Shown one piece after another: positions 1 to 12,827 of a stretch of 64,000 nucleotides of DNA. Numbering within the stretch: position 1 is the first letter of the stretch; each line of letters begins with the position of its first letter. Where the stretch lies: contig NC_092562.1 of NCBI RefSeq assembly GCF_037975245.1, forward strand, positions 3,364,001 to 3,428,000, in the 5' to 3' direction. Both the position numbers and the translations under genes were made by a program. Below the pieces are notes generated by a model, which had not been told where the DNA came from, made no database searches, and saw nothing but the letters and a program-made list of their open reading frames with translations. Origin of the DNA: Apostichopus japonicus. Lineage: Eukaryota; Echinodermata; Holothuroidea; Aspidochirotida; Stichopodidae.

Positions 1-3000
1 ATAATTGACTGACTGAGTGTGAGGTAACCCATCCCCCCCCCCCCCCTTCACAATATAATTATCCTACCCAACCCTGCCCTGCCCTGCCTCTCAGTTAAGC
101 AAGAATCCAATTACTTTGAACTTTTAGGGACATTACAAGACATCTTTCTTCTTGTAGGGATAGGTTTATAATTATGTAAAAAAAAAAAAAAATTGATGAC
201 ACAATGCGACATACATGTACAGTTCCTGCCGATACTAACTTACTGTAATAGCAAGAATATCTGATTTGTTGAAAGACAAGATTTTGAACAAACTGGTTCT
301 TTTAGTTAATATTGATCACTATCTTCAAGATTGGTGACTTGCACAATCATAATATTAGTTCTTATTGTGAGTTCGACATGCATGATGAAAAAAGATAAGA
401 AACAAAATCATAAATGTCAAAATGCTGTATGCATACAACCATTAACAATCAAAACTAGCAAAGTAAAAATCATTGTTGAAAACTGTTGTCAATTCAAAAC
501 AACTTCAATAATTAAATGAACTGTACACACCTACTCCAATAAATAAACAAGTATAAATACACAGTTCACACTTAATATACTGGACTGCATGTTCACAAAC
601 AAGAAAACAATTTCTATTTTTTTTTTGTTAAACGAAAAAAACAAATAACTCAATTTGGAAGATGTTTCTTGGTCATAATTCATCACTCAAGTGTGCTATA
701 TTAAACACTGGTAAACGGCAACATTTTCATGCCACACTGATGCAAAAATACGAGAAAAATTTTGCATACATTAGCGTGTATACTATTTGCCTTCTCTTCC
801 TGGGCAACCTTGCTTGATATCTACAAGAAGAAATAAAACAGCCTTTTTAAGTTTTAAGCATCTCATATAAAACCAGTCTTCTTCTTCTAGTTAAAAAAAA
901 AAAGGTTTGCCCACAATCATGATATTAATGGCACAAAATTTCAGAAATCCATGTCCAAAGTTGAGGTAATAAATACTCCCGTCATGGGTCTCCCAGTTAC
1001 TTTATTTTTATTTTATTTTACGTTTTGGCTTCAAAATGTCACTCTGTTGGCAAGCTCCCTCCTTGTCCAAGCAAACAAGCCTTGTGTTAATACCCAGTAA
1101 TTGCTGAATATTGATGCTAAACAGGTGCAGTGCCTTTCTCACTGCCAAGACCTACTGGCGCTGCCCAATACACTTAATAACAAAATTCTTCAAAAGCCTC
1201 CTCCAGGTCTTATAAGAGAATGAGAAACAACAAAAGCAGGAAAGTCATCCGAAACATATTTGGCCAGATACTTAATTACGACCAGAGCCAGCCATTAGAC
1301 CCCTCCTGCTTGGTTAAATCACGAGCTGAATCATGCCAACTTTCACTTTTGTCAAATGACATATTTGCATCACTTCAAAACTAAAACACTTTCACCTATA
1401 GTATTATAGAGTATCTCCCGCCTGCCGATTTTTTTAAGACATAAAACTATACATTAAATCAAACATTATGGCACATCACATATGTAATTAATGATCTCTT
1501 TGTCAAAGAGTAACCACTATCCAACCTTCTATCAGGCCACCACACCAACGACCCCCCCCCCCCCCTATCTTTCTGTGTACCCAAGAAGTATGTTAACACT
1601 AAAACAGACTACTGTACCTACACTCCTACAGTATGTTAAGACGTCACCAAACCAGGGGGAAAAAAACAAAAAGCCATTGAGGCAATAATTAAATGCATTC
1701 TCATAGCTCAGACTTAAATGGACTTCTCCTGGGTGTCTGCTTTCTCCGTCAGACAATGCTCAACAGTAGTCGCTCATTGACGTCAATGGTAAATATATCT
1801 CTCAAAGAGATGCTTGCAGTAGAGATGACACTCCAACCTCTGGACTCGACACTTGAGGTGAATAAACCAGGGAGGAATTTGACTAACTGCCAACTCTTCC
1901 CTATCTTCATCAGAAGTTGACAGTTTGCCAACAAGCCTAAATTTTTGCTAGAACCTATTTTTATGCAACTCTTTTCTTTTTAATGTTAGCAAAGTTACTG
2001 AAAAACCATTACTATTTAAATAGATTGTGTCTCTGAAAGAACTGTGCACAAGCTGTTTTGGGGGTTTATTTTGGAAAAACTAACAGCAAGACAGTCTCAT
2101 AACCTGACAAATCAATATAATTAAAAACTATATATAATATATATATCAAAAATTGCTACCAAATTCTGTTGAAAGATGCTACTTACACTGTACACAATAC
2201 ACTGCCAATTTTGGGGGGTTCTATCAATTATACAGTTTGAACACATTACAAGTACCGCCCTAACACATTTCTTAAATAATGTTAGATCCATTGCGGGAAT
2301 AATATAGATCTTATGGTACCACCCTGACTGCAGATTTCTCTACTGTTCTTGTGATTCCAAACTGTTGTGTGGCAATATACCGACCAGGACAAAGAGTGTC
2401 ATTGAGAATACACATAAACCTGTTCTGGGCAACTGTAGTTACCCAAGCAGCAATGTTTCCCACAGAACTGATCAATACCAAATTGGGCTACATGCCAACC
2501 CTTTGCAGCATTTTATATATGTATATATTGAGTGGTCACTTTGAACACAAAGAAGCCTTTCAGCCATTACTGTAGCTGTCTGGTGGGACAACTGCTATCA
2601 TTTGTAATAAACCCACTTCCAGTCTTTTATAAATTTCTTCTTTTTTTTTTGGTCTTCTGTTGCCAGATCCACCGGTTTATAATAACTTCACATGTTTATA
2701 ATAACTTCACATGCAACATACGTGCAAAGCTGTAGTACAACAGCCAGACTGACTCAATCTGCATTATTCATCCCAGCCTAAATATGCTGGTGATAATACT
2801 TGGCAGTTTTCCAAAAATAAGGCCTCTCGCAGCCGGCTCCGCACCCACGATATTAATTGCTTCAGCACAACCATGCATATCCTACTAAGAGTGTCTGAAA
2901 TTCTGCTGTGTCAAGCATTAACCAGACATGCATGCAGTCAATGGCTGTTGCACACACACAGTGCACACACTTATGGAACTAATAAAAGGAGTGTCTGAAA

Positions 3001-4076
3001 ATTGCCGGTGTGCAAGGGTATTAGGCATGGTACCTCCTACTGAATAGGCAAAGAAATTGAACTAGATTTTGAAAAAATAGTGCAGCCATTAATTTCATTT
3101 AACAAAATTGCCCCATTCTTCTTGGTTTGGAAAAGAAGAATTGTGCAGAGGGCGAGGTTAACAATAAAATACACAGTGCCAGTAGGTTTATATGACCTCA
3201 TTACTGTTTGCTAGGTTAAATTATCAGGAATAAGCTACAAAACTTCATATCATAAAAAATGTTTTAAAAAAAGAAACAGCAAGTATTAAGGCCCTTTATT
3301 ACTTTTGGGTTTTTTTTGGTGGTAAGACTAGTAGTAGTAGTATTAGTAAGAGTAAGACAACCATGCATTTTCAAGTGAACTTGAAAATGCATAATATGAA
3401 TCAAGATATGGGTTAGGATTATTAATACTGTGTTTTAATATAAAACCTAAGCCATTAGTTTTAATTGATATAACTCTGAAAGGTTCAACTTAAATATTTC
3501 GCCTAAGGAGTTATATAAGGTAAACGCCTAACATCACATAATTAGCATCATCTTCAATGAGTATTTAAAAGCAAAACTAGAATTACGGTAAATGGGGAAA
3601 TGTATTATCTACAAGACAAAAACATGTATTACTAGAAAATAAATATGGTGGCCTTGTTTACGATTCTTCAGGGAAGGCTTGAGTGAATCGATAAAAATAA
3701 GCCTAGCCAAAAGAGGTTGTCGCATCTGTCCATGATGAGAATCAGTGCGGAATAACTCTCATGACAACAAAACAAAAGTGTAAACACGTGGCATTTTTCC
3801 CGCGCTGAGATACCTCTATAATTCATCAACATGATCACCATGATGCAAAGTATGAAAAGCACTACAAAATATGTTATCAACTACGTTATTTCGAACACAA
3901 AATTCCCAACAAATGTTTTTAATCGCCGTCAAGGTATTCCACAGATGAAAATATTTTGGGCGTGACAACTCACAGATAATTCAGCATGTCTAGCGTTAGC
4001 AACCGCATGGTCTGAATCAAAATGATCATAATCGGAGTCAGAAAGGATCATAGGGAATAAAATAAAATTAACATAC
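1..4076. other. Non-coding stretch, AT-rich, no supported gene
   Basis: I see no convincing coding exon here. The stretch holds a 14-base C run (33-46), a second C run (1552-1565), short A and T runs, a small (CA)n at about 2951, and a local direct duplication of GTTTATAATAACTTCACAT near 2676-2713. If the minus-strand exon at 4109-4077 is real, this stretch would be its first intron and possibly later exons. A minus-strand open frame at about 2880-2770 was considered but has no clear splice borders. Confidence 0.5.
3363..3392. repeat. 30-nt near-perfect palindrome
   Basis: The arms ATGCATTTTCAAGT and ACTTGAAAATGCAT are exact reverse complements, separated only by GA. It would extrude as a cruciform or fold as a tight hairpin in RNA. 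It has no terminal motif of a known transposon. It lies in A/T-rich sequence near a run of TAG/TAA triplets. Confidence 0.9.
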
Positions 4077-4109
4077 CGACTCTGCTTCCTTTTCTTTTTG
4101 GTAAGACAT
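4077..4109 (-). CDS. Candidate first coding exon of an unrecognised gene
   Basis: On the minus strand an ATG at 4109 preceded by AAAAA opens a frame reading MSYQKEKEAES over 11 codons. It then meets a strong splice donor, TCG followed by GTATGT, at 4076. The start context, charged N-terminus and donor together resemble the first coding exon of a small gene transcribed leftward, with its promoter somewhere in about 4110-4400. I cannot find the next exon with confidence in 1-4076 and do not recognise the protein. A chance ATG plus donor is quite possible. Confidence 0.3.
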
Positions 4110-7100
4110 TTTTTAAGCTCTCTGGATGTATAAATATAACTTCAACTCTGTTAAAATTTTAGCGAAAGATCCAAAGACGAACGTCCGTTCTGTTGTTTTG
4201 ATCGTAAGTACGTGTGTATGTGAATCGGTTAAAGGATGTTCTGAATGGAAACCGCGCTCTACACTGTAATACTCTTGTTTTGGCACCTTGCCAGAATGGA
4301 TTAGTTCATTAGTATAATTTGGGTAAATTTATATTAATACTGACATTTATTCTGAGTTTTAGATATAATTACACAAAAAACTTTTACAATGTACTATATA
4401 TAAAGTATTAAACATTTATTTTACGTCTATTGTAAAAGTTTTGAAGGATAATATTGTACTTTAAAGTTGTATGTATCATTGAATGCCCTATTTTTTAGTT
4501 TAATGAGCCAAATTTTTTAAGAAAATTTACATAAAACCGTCAGTGATGCCGGCAAATTTTACGGAGGCTTTAATGAGGCATATTGTTTATGTGAAAGCCG
4601 TCAAATTACGAGTGGATGTTGTTAGAACCTCTTTGTCAGTGTTATCAATGAACATTTATGTTTTCGAAACCTACAGGAAGCAATTTTTTATCATTTCAAA
4701 TATTTGAAATTCTAAGTGAGATGTAAGGAATTATAATCTGAGAGTCATTTTAAGATATCTGCAATAATTTACATCTCAAATAAATTGAGATATCTGAAAA
4801 CACGATTAAGATCTCTGAAAATAAGTTTTGCGGATCAAATGTTAAAAAGGGCTTTTCATACGGACGGATTGTCCTCAAGTGGAGAAGAACCAAAAGCGTG
4901 TAAAACAATACAGTTATAATAAATAGGGAAAACGTTTTCAGGTGTCGCAGTTTAACCTAGGAGACTAACTCGAGGGACGGGGCGGGGTAAGCCCTGCTTA
5001 TTTACCTTCAAGTCAAACAAGCGTGTATGGTGAGAGAGAGGCTATACAAACTTTCTTTGGTGTGGTGGCGAGTGAGGGGGGGGGTGGGCTGAACTCCCTA
5101 CTGACTGTAGCATCTATGCCTGTATGATGTTTTCGGAGCTATTTGTCACAAGTTCTTCATAATTTGCTTTTGCTTTTGCTCTTCTTTCCGAAGTTGAGGC
5201 GCCAATAAACGCCGATGCGTTCATCTGCAGTTTGATCCATCATAGCCTCAACATCACTGTAAGGAAAATAATAGAATTGGTGGATATTTCGAAAATCTCC
5301 GTGGATCTAAGAAATAACGATGCAGCATTTTTGCTTGGTCATTATTTCTTACAAATCTTGAATATTTACGTGTGTGAATATCATATAACGTTTTTTTTTT
5401 GTTCTGATTGTTTGCCGAGTTTATTTTTCTTTATTTAAAGTTGCTCTTTCGAAGCTCTCTTATTAGATACACATTCTTTATATCAACATCAACCAGTCAA
5501 ATATGCATAAAGATGCACTGTGGTTCACTTAATGAGTAAGTGTTCAACGTTCTTACAAGGCACATAAAAGACACCGTAGTATATCCACTCGTGTAGGTCT
5601 GTTTTGTTTGGCTGGCTGTGTTTATAAAGTTATGCACACCAAACACGAGATCTATAGAGAGAGTGCCGTGCGTAACACTGACTGTGTGAGTAGTATTTTT
5701 GGAGATGACGATATCACATACTCTTACGCTTGAGAGGATATGAAAGACATGGATGAGGCGTATTTCCTTGTTGTGTTCTTGCCAATGAGACATCAGTTCT
5801 GATTAGGATCACGTGTGCATAGTATATTTTGTTTACATCGAGAAATGACTACAATTTACTTGGCATGATATTGCCACTGCCACGCGGTTACAATTCGATT
5901 GTAAGGGACTGGTGATGAAAATGGGTTCAATTAGCAACGGTGTCGCCAGGTTTGACTCTATAGTCGTACACAAAATCTGGGTGTTGATAAACTTAACTCA
6001 TTTTTGTTTAGCTATATGGACACATTGAAATCAGTTGCTGGCATCGTGGTAGGCCTCTTTCATGATGCCTAAGTTCTTCTACTTTTTGCTCACTGCAAAC
6101 TGGGAGTAAAAATAGTAAAATGAAAAATGAAACTGTTATTTCTTATTACTGCATATGCAACAGATGTTACCAATGAAAATACAACCACATATATTAATGA
6201 GGTGTTAGCCCTACCGCTTCCACACTGGCAGAGAAAATTTTAAAAACAATCCTAATGTGTACGTGTGGTATAGGCATCCTAAACTGTCTGCCCTTTCTTG
6301 GCAAATGCCTGGCAAACCCATTGTTTCAAAAGTTCAAATAGGCCCATAGCACCAGTTTTGCATCTAAGTACCCTCAAGTTGAACAAACATTCTTAAAGGC
6401 TGAGAGGTCACCACCCACGTTACGCCGCTAATATTGACGACATGACATTTAAATCCCTCCGCCCCCGCCTTCCGCCCAGTAAAAAAAAAGTGGTTGCGCC
6501 CCTTATGTTCCCCTCCCTGTCCAAAGTCACAAACGGTTCTGCCTCCCCCCCCCTACCCCTCCCCTCGCAGTCTATAAGTAGCAGCTCGCTATGCAGATAA
6601 GTACGTTTGAATGAATAGTATTTGTCATCGATGACGATAGTGAAACGTCATACAGAGGCGGAGGCCTATCCATAAGAAAATGTCGTCACCAATATAATAT
6701 ACCAGCAACTAATTCGTTCCTCTACTGAGTTGTCTGTCAAGCCTGTAACTGTGGCTAATTTAAGTAATCCCACGCGATGTGAGAAATTATAGTATGTGTC
6801 CTTCCTCTTGCCTCTGAAAGCTAATAAACTACTCATGCAGTTTGTCTATGTTAAATTAAACGGCGGGAAGTTGAATTTGTCAATCATTTGAGTCTGCTAT
6901 ATATAGTACCGTATGGTATATAATTATGGCCACATCTATGACGGTTAACTTTTCAATGAAGATGGTTCAATGGTTCTGAATTGTGGCAGGGAGGGGTAAG
7001 GGGGTGGGGTGGGGCTGTGTTTCCCTTGATGCTATTCTGATGGAGGCTGAAGCCTCCTAAAAGCATGTGTGGTTGCGCCACCGATGACAAAAAGAGCCTT

Positions 7101-7998
7101 GGTCAAGTCAAGTCGGCCATAGGCTATGTATTTAATCCGTATATACCCATACATAATGAATGTATACGGGCAGTACTGCGCGGATATGTTCATAATAGCA
7201 GGCGACAGCTCACGTTATGTTTTGAGTATAGTCATGACATTTGGACATTGAGTTTCCACTCCCCCGGGTGTCAAGTCATGGACGTTCTGATGTGTCAGCT
7301 TCCGCCTGACTTTATCACTTTGACCATCAGGGGCATAACGAAAACTGTCGACGGAGCCAGCAGGGTAGCCAGTATATGCCCTGGTGACCGTGACACGACA
7401 CATGTGTGTTGGGATGGTGGGGAGTCTCAACACCGCTTTCTGAGCTGAGTTTTGATGGTTTACCCAAAGACTTTATCACCGCTGTGAAAGGTTTGAATTT
7501 ATTAAGTATATCATGCACCTTATTAATCCGTGGCATATATATTGGACATTCCACTCCATGTTCGGGCTCAGTCACTATGCTGGGTATTTCGGAAGTTGAC
7601 TCTAAGAAACTTGCGCCAAAATAAACCTATAGCTACCGCCGATAGGTCAACCTATATGCGGATGCATACGATTAGACTATAACTTTACAAACTTTACTTC
7701 AGGTTCGAAACACCCCTTCAACCCTAATTCCCAACATCCCCGAAGCTGAATAGGTAGTACCTTCCCCCACCCCCCCCCCCCCACCCCCATGCATACACAG
7801 GAATTAGTACACATGGTGAGGGAGTATCCACTGCTTCAGTTGGGGCTTGGAGGGTATTTAGAATTTAGTAATGTGTGATATATTAATTACAAACTCAGTA
7901 TTTGGTGTCAACTTATATACGCAGCTGCCACTTTCAATTGTGTAGAAACTGCAACAACTGTAAAACGATAACAAATGCACATGAACATGCACAAATTC

Positions 7999-8000
<2 letters not shown>
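4110..8000. other. Non-coding stretch without supported gene
   Basis: Mostly unique-looking AT-rich DNA. A GC-richer patch at about 4965-5100 contains GGGACGGGGCGGGGT and a run of G. C-rich patches occur at about 6455-6570 and a G-rich one at about 6985-7015. The open frame at 7065-7448 has no recognisable domain. A C run lies at about 7765-7785. I see no RNA gene. Confidence 0.5.
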
Positions 8001-8077
<77 letters not shown>

Positions 8078-8100
8078 ATATAATATATATATATATATAT
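8001..8100. repeat. (TA)n microsatellite
   Basis: About 100 bases of nearly pure alternating TA with a few AATA slips. The long Ile-Tyr reading frames across it are artefacts of the repeat. Confidence 0.97.
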
Positions 8101-10158
8101 TTATCTGCCAAATGCAATATTGAAAACAGTCAGTTCGGATACCTGTTCATGCAAATTACAGAATCTTTGCAAAATCACAGCCTTATACTCTGAAGAAACC
8201 GGGGCAATGAAGTTATGGATCTAACGCCAGTTGTGCATGGTGTATCACCCTTCACCTCTCCACTTCCCTATCCCTCGTCGATAATGGCTGCAACACGCTG
8301 GTATATCTATTTGCACCTTCGGGAGGTTGTTAAAGCTTTGACTCTCCAACTTATTACGACCAGGCACCCCGGCACGTTATAATGGCGAGTATAATACTGC
8401 ATATCACTTAACCGCGGATTAAATAACATGCACTTTTTTATTCTTTATAATCCAATAATCTAACGAGGGGACCATTTTTCCCCTTCTAAGTTTGCTTTGA
8501 TTGCTGTGAATTCCAATGTGTTCACAATTACTTTTTATAGGCTCTCCTTGTTAGTTCTGTAAAATCAACAGAATTGCTTAATTATTCTTGTATGTAAGGC
8601 AAACATGTGGAGTTATCAATCATAAATTAATTTACAATTTGTGATTTTTTGGTGGTCATATATACATGTGTACACTTGAATGAATTGCCTTTATCGTCGC
8701 CCCAAATTGACTTTTGCACCCATATTCGTAGAAGGTATCGCTCATAGTTGATTTTCGCCCACTCGTACACTATATGTATACTTAACTGGAGCGATCAACC
8801 GAACATAATTAGTTTAGTACACGTAAGCGTAAGTAGACACACACACACCTGTAGTATTGAGAAAGTGAAAACGTTGTAAGCAATATAGGCTGTTTTATAG
8901 ACCTAACCACTATCTACAGAAAACAAACGTTAGCGGGGTTATGGCTCACTAGGGTAAGGGGAGTAGGGGTTAGGGTGGGAACTGAGGGTATGGGGACGGG
9001 GTAGGTCCTCACAGTTGTGCCCAGTGTGAAAATCCGCCGAAAGAAACATATATGTTTATCAAAACTTTCGGGTTTCCTGGCCGGATATTGTTTTTACTTA
9101 TTTCAATTGAACGCTCATGAGTTGTCGAGTAGCCAGTCCAACGTACGCTATTGGCACAGGGTATCTGCTAAACACTTATAAATACCTATACCGCAGATAA
9201 ACAGCTGCCCACTCAGAGATAGGGTTTAAGCACATAGTGTACTATGTACAATGTAGCAAACATATTCAAATTAATGATCTTTATAACAAGAAGAAATAAA
9301 ACTGAGTATAAATGACACAATAAAATTGTTCGCACCTAAACATATCGGCGCTAAACGCACACCATATGCAAGACGTCGACAACATCGCTCAAACACGCAC
9401 ATTAGAGACCCTATAGTCCTACTTGAAATAACTTTTGGCACAAAGGGCGCGCAGCATGAACAACACCGCGTTGTCACTTATCGCTTGTAGGAGGACTGGA
9501 ACGCGCGCGCGGTAAACTCACGTGCATGTATTTTAATATAAAGAAGAAAGCCTGGAAAGAAGCCATTAAACCATGTGTTATGTTTAAACCGGAAGTAGAA
9601 ACAGACTCAGCTTTAGGAACTCAACTCGGCCTCGACGTGAGTCCATATGGTCCCTTGAGTCGGTCCATATAGATTCATCATGCCAATAAATGTTTACGAC
9701 AATTTTCATCTTAACTGTGGCATTTTGTTGGTTAAATTTTGTTTTTCAGGATTTTCAAACCATTGCTGATATAGTTCTTTCCATGTAGAATGGGGGGGGG
9801 GGGGTCCTCCTCTTCCATATTGTGAATGCTGCTAGTGCACCTGTTCCCTTTCGTACGGAACAGTACGACAGCTGCGCACATAATAGTCAAATGCACCTTG
9901 TGACCTCCACCTAAGTATTTCCGTTCTGTGTAAGTTATGGTCCAACCAACGTCTATAACATTTTTTTTCTGCCAGAAGGTCGATTTCAAACTTACTTCAT
10001 GGTGGAAGCAAGTATATATATCACAGTCGATAGCTTTATGTAGGCGCGATTGACAACTTACTACTGACTACTTGAGTTCATAAAATCACTGGTTTGTTAC
10101 TATATGGCTCATTGCTTAGTATGGGTCCTGATTTGGCACCGACCCACCCACCTACCAC
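8101..10158. other. Non-coding stretch without supported gene
   Basis: No coding exon or RNA gene is visible. A G-rich segment lies at about 8950-9005 and a 13-base G run at 9792-9804. A CpG-richer patch near 9330-9520 includes alternating CGCGCGCG. No element ends with a target duplication were found. Confidence 0.5.
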
Positions 10159-10716
10159 CAGTGGCGGCGCCAAGGGGGGCTTGGGGGGCTTTAGCCCCCC
10201 ACTGAAGTAGTCAGCCCCCCCCATTAGCCCCCCAACTGAAATAGGCAAAAAAAAAAAAACCTCATTGAAACAATATAGCCTACCCAAATTTTGTCAGCCA
10301 TAACGCAGTGCTACAATGTAATGGTCAATTTCACAAACAGCGTGTATACAGACTAAAACAGGAGTTGTGTCAGAGAGCGCGATATAATAATTGAGCAAAG
10401 GAATTGGATCTTTCACAGCAGGTAATATTTTAGTGATACGAAAACTGTGAATTGGTATCTTCCATTCTAATTTGACTAAAGTTACTCACAAAAAAATGCA
10501 TATTTTTGGAGAAATTTTCAGGTGACAAAAGCCTCGCTAAATGCCACCATTTTGCACGTAGGCATTTCCAGGATTGGGAAAAAATTCAAAAGGGGAGGAG
10601 GGCCTCCCCTTATACCCCTCCCCCAGGAAGGCGATCACTCAATCTTGTAAGCCACCCAAAAAATTGGCTCAGCCCCCCCTTAGCCTCCCAACTAAAAATT
10701 CCTGGCGCCGCCACTG
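10159..10716. mobile_element. hAT-type non-autonomous element with perfect 8-bp TSD
   Basis: The left end CAGTGGCGGCGCCA and the right end TGGCGCCGCCACTG are exact inverted repeats. They are flanked by identical 8-bp direct repeats CCTACCAC at 10151-10158 and 10717-10724. CAGTG ends and 8-bp duplications are the hallmark of the hAT superfamily. The subterminal parts are G-run/C-run rich with a repeated AGCCCCCC(A)ACTGAA motif. The 558-bp interior has no transposase frame, so the copy would need a transposase in trans. The intact duplication argues for a fairly young insertion. Confidence 0.9.
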
Positions 10717-10724
10717 CCTACCAC

Positions 10725-11561
10725 ACCCTTCTCCTCCGACAAAAATGTGGTGTGGTGGGCGAAGGAGAACTGTAGCGGATCATCTTTCCTAGAATTACAG
10801 AAAACTTGGTGTTGAGATTGTCGCATCACAATTATCGGGTTACATACACACTTTCTTCAGATCTGTGAGTGCGGGCATGCGCAAAGCAATTTTTCAACTA
10901 TAACAAACATTTACCTTGATATCTGGCAAAGGTTGCGAAAGCATGTGCGGTTTTCAATAAGGCGCCGGTTACTTACTATATAAAGGAATGTTTCGGTTCC
11001 TACTGAAAACAGACATACATATATCTTAGTATGTTGAATGGGCTCTATTCGCCCACTTCTCAACGTCACGGTAGGGACATTAAAAAACTCATTTTGTTTA
11101 TATATATCTCCGACCATATTCCGACACATTTCCGAAACAAAATGATAACCCTTTGGCATCGTAATACATCTTTTTAATATAATTTTCTGAGTTTTCAACC
11201 ACGTATAATATGCCGACTACATATACAGTATATCAAGCAGCCTAAGCTTGTAGTATTCGAGTGGAACCGCGTGAGTACAAGTATATTATATATTTAGAAC
11301 TCCACTTGGTGTGAGTACAAGGACGGGTATACAAGGCTCTATATACGCATACGGGTACTTAAATATTTGCACTTTAGTCCTGAAATCAGGCGTTCTTGTA
11401 TAATTTCCTAGAAAGGTGAGAGAGAGAACATTGATTGCAGCTAATGGTTAAACTATTAATATCTCACTATACCCAGATTGAGTACGTGACAAGTTTCAAT
11501 TTGGAGCTCATTAATAAGATAACACGATATCAATGGCATCAAATTGATATGATAAGGCGTG
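10725..11561. other. Non-coding stretch without supported gene
   Basis: AT-rich sequence with no supported feature. The minus-strand open frame at 11198-10911 has no recognisable domain. Confidence 0.45.
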
Positions 11562-11562
11562 A

Positions 11563-11639
<77 letters not shown>

Positions 11640-11646
11640 ATATATA
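11562..11646. repeat. (TA)n microsatellite
   Basis: Alternating TA with rare TG interruptions. It abuts the left edge of the first Penelope-type unit. Confidence 0.97.
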
Positions 11647-11824
11647 ACGAAAATCTACGTTTACTCCAAAAGAAATATATGATTAGAGAAAACCAGAGAA
11701 ATAAGATATGACTCATAATTGACAAATAAGGAGTAAAGTTTTAGAAAATATATTGGAATTTTAGGTCCCCCTGGGACCTTCGTCAGCAATACATTATATA
11801 TAGCAATATATATCAATATAGGCC

Positions 11825-11830
<6 letters not shown>
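11641..11830 (-). mobile_element. Penelope-type 3' unit, copy 1, with hammerhead-like motif
   Basis: This unit is repeated 238 bp downstream almost unchanged. Read on the minus strand it contains CTGACGA (11786-11780), matching the hammerhead core CUGANGA. A stem AGGTCCC..GGGACCT follows (about 11779-11764), then AAA where the ribozyme core has GAAA. Hammerhead motifs are known from the repeats that flank Penelope-like elements, and a decayed element of that class lies at 45 kb. The missing G of GAAA suggests a weakened or dead ribozyme. The class assignment is inference, because no protein is encoded here. Confidence 0.55.
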
Positions 11831-11875
<45 letters not shown>

Positions 11876-11878
11876 ATA
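11831..11878. repeat. (TA)n microsatellite between the two Penelope-type units
   Basis: Pure TA with short AATA slips filling the gap between the tandem units. Confidence 0.95.
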
Positions 11879-12063
11879 TATATAACGAAAATCTACGTTT
11901 ACTCCAAAAGAAATTATGATTAGAGAAAACCAGAGAAATAAGATATGACTCATAATTGACAAATAAGGAGTAAAGTTTTAGAAAATATATTGGAATTTTA
12001 GGTCCCCCTGGGACCTTCGTCAGCAATACATTATATATAGCAATATATATATATCAATATAGG

Positions 12064-12071
<8 letters not shown>
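11879..12071 (-). mobile_element. Penelope-type 3' unit, copy 2, with hammerhead-like motif
   Basis: Nearly identical to the unit starting at 11641, in the same orientation, with one small AT-length difference in the body. The hammerhead-like core CTGACGA is at 12023-12017, with the same stem at 12016-12001. Two head-to-tail copies resemble the tandem pseudo-LTR arrangement of Penelope-like elements. A simple local tandem duplication would explain them equally well. Confidence 0.55.
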
Positions 12072-12138
<67 letters not shown>

Positions 12139-12141
12139 TAA
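12061..12141. repeat. (TA)n microsatellite
   Basis: About 80 bases of alternating TA directly after the second unit, so all three (TA)n tracts bracket the two repeats. Confidence 0.96.
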
Positions 12142-12825
12142 TATACTGATACCATAAATTGATAATATGTATTCCAAAAGTAAAATGAAAAAGAGTCAAG
12201 AATCCAGTTCGTAGATAGCATACATGTTAATATATACATGTATGATTTTACGTCACATGTTTACAATTTGGAGTTCATCGATATATACGATAACCATCAG
12301 GTATACTTGAAAACGAGGCATGAACATTATATATATTAATAACATATACTAATAATATATACTGATAACATATATACCTTTTCTAGAAATATGATCACAT
12401 CTTTTATCTGATAGTAAGTAGAAACCTATTACGTCCTATTTATATCAGTTAATTTGATTTGATCCTGATAAGCCAGCACATTTAACCCTCAAAATGTAGT
12501 TATCAATGGCTGCTATATGGTACTGTATATGTTTGCTCATATCTATATATACGATAAACGGATAAGTAACGTAGAATGGGTTTACCAACACTTACTTATA
12601 CAGTCATGACTAATGATCAATCCAGTGTGATATATATTTAGAGTGAGTGGGTTCACAACATGTTGTTTACATATATACTTCTTATCGTCAGAGTCCTCTG
12701 TATATTCATATACAGATATACTAGTATAATTCCTATACTATACTATTGGGTTCGTGTATGTACTGATATATAGTGAACTTTCGTTACTGCAATGTAAAGA
12801 AACCTGACTAATGCAATATATGGAA
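12142..12825. other. AT-rich non-coding stretch
   Basis: Only short repeated phrases such as TAATAACATATACTAATAATATATACTGATAACATATATACC (about 12335-12380, described here in pieces: alternating AATA and ACTGATAA units). No gene is visible. Confidence 0.5.
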
Positions 12826-12827
12826 TC

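Noticed and set aside
1870-1930. Minus-strand CTGATGAAGATAGG as a hammerhead or Penelope 3' end
   Set aside because: CTGATGA is present but I could not find a stem followed by GAAA at the right distance.
2770-2880. Minus-strand frame EAINIVGAEPAARG... as exon of the 4.1 kb gene
   Set aside because: Reads plausibly but lacks a convincing acceptor and ends within 32 codons.
7065-7448. 127-codon plus-strand open frame
   Set aside because: No domain, no signal peptide and no splice context; overlapping open frames on the other strand are equally long.
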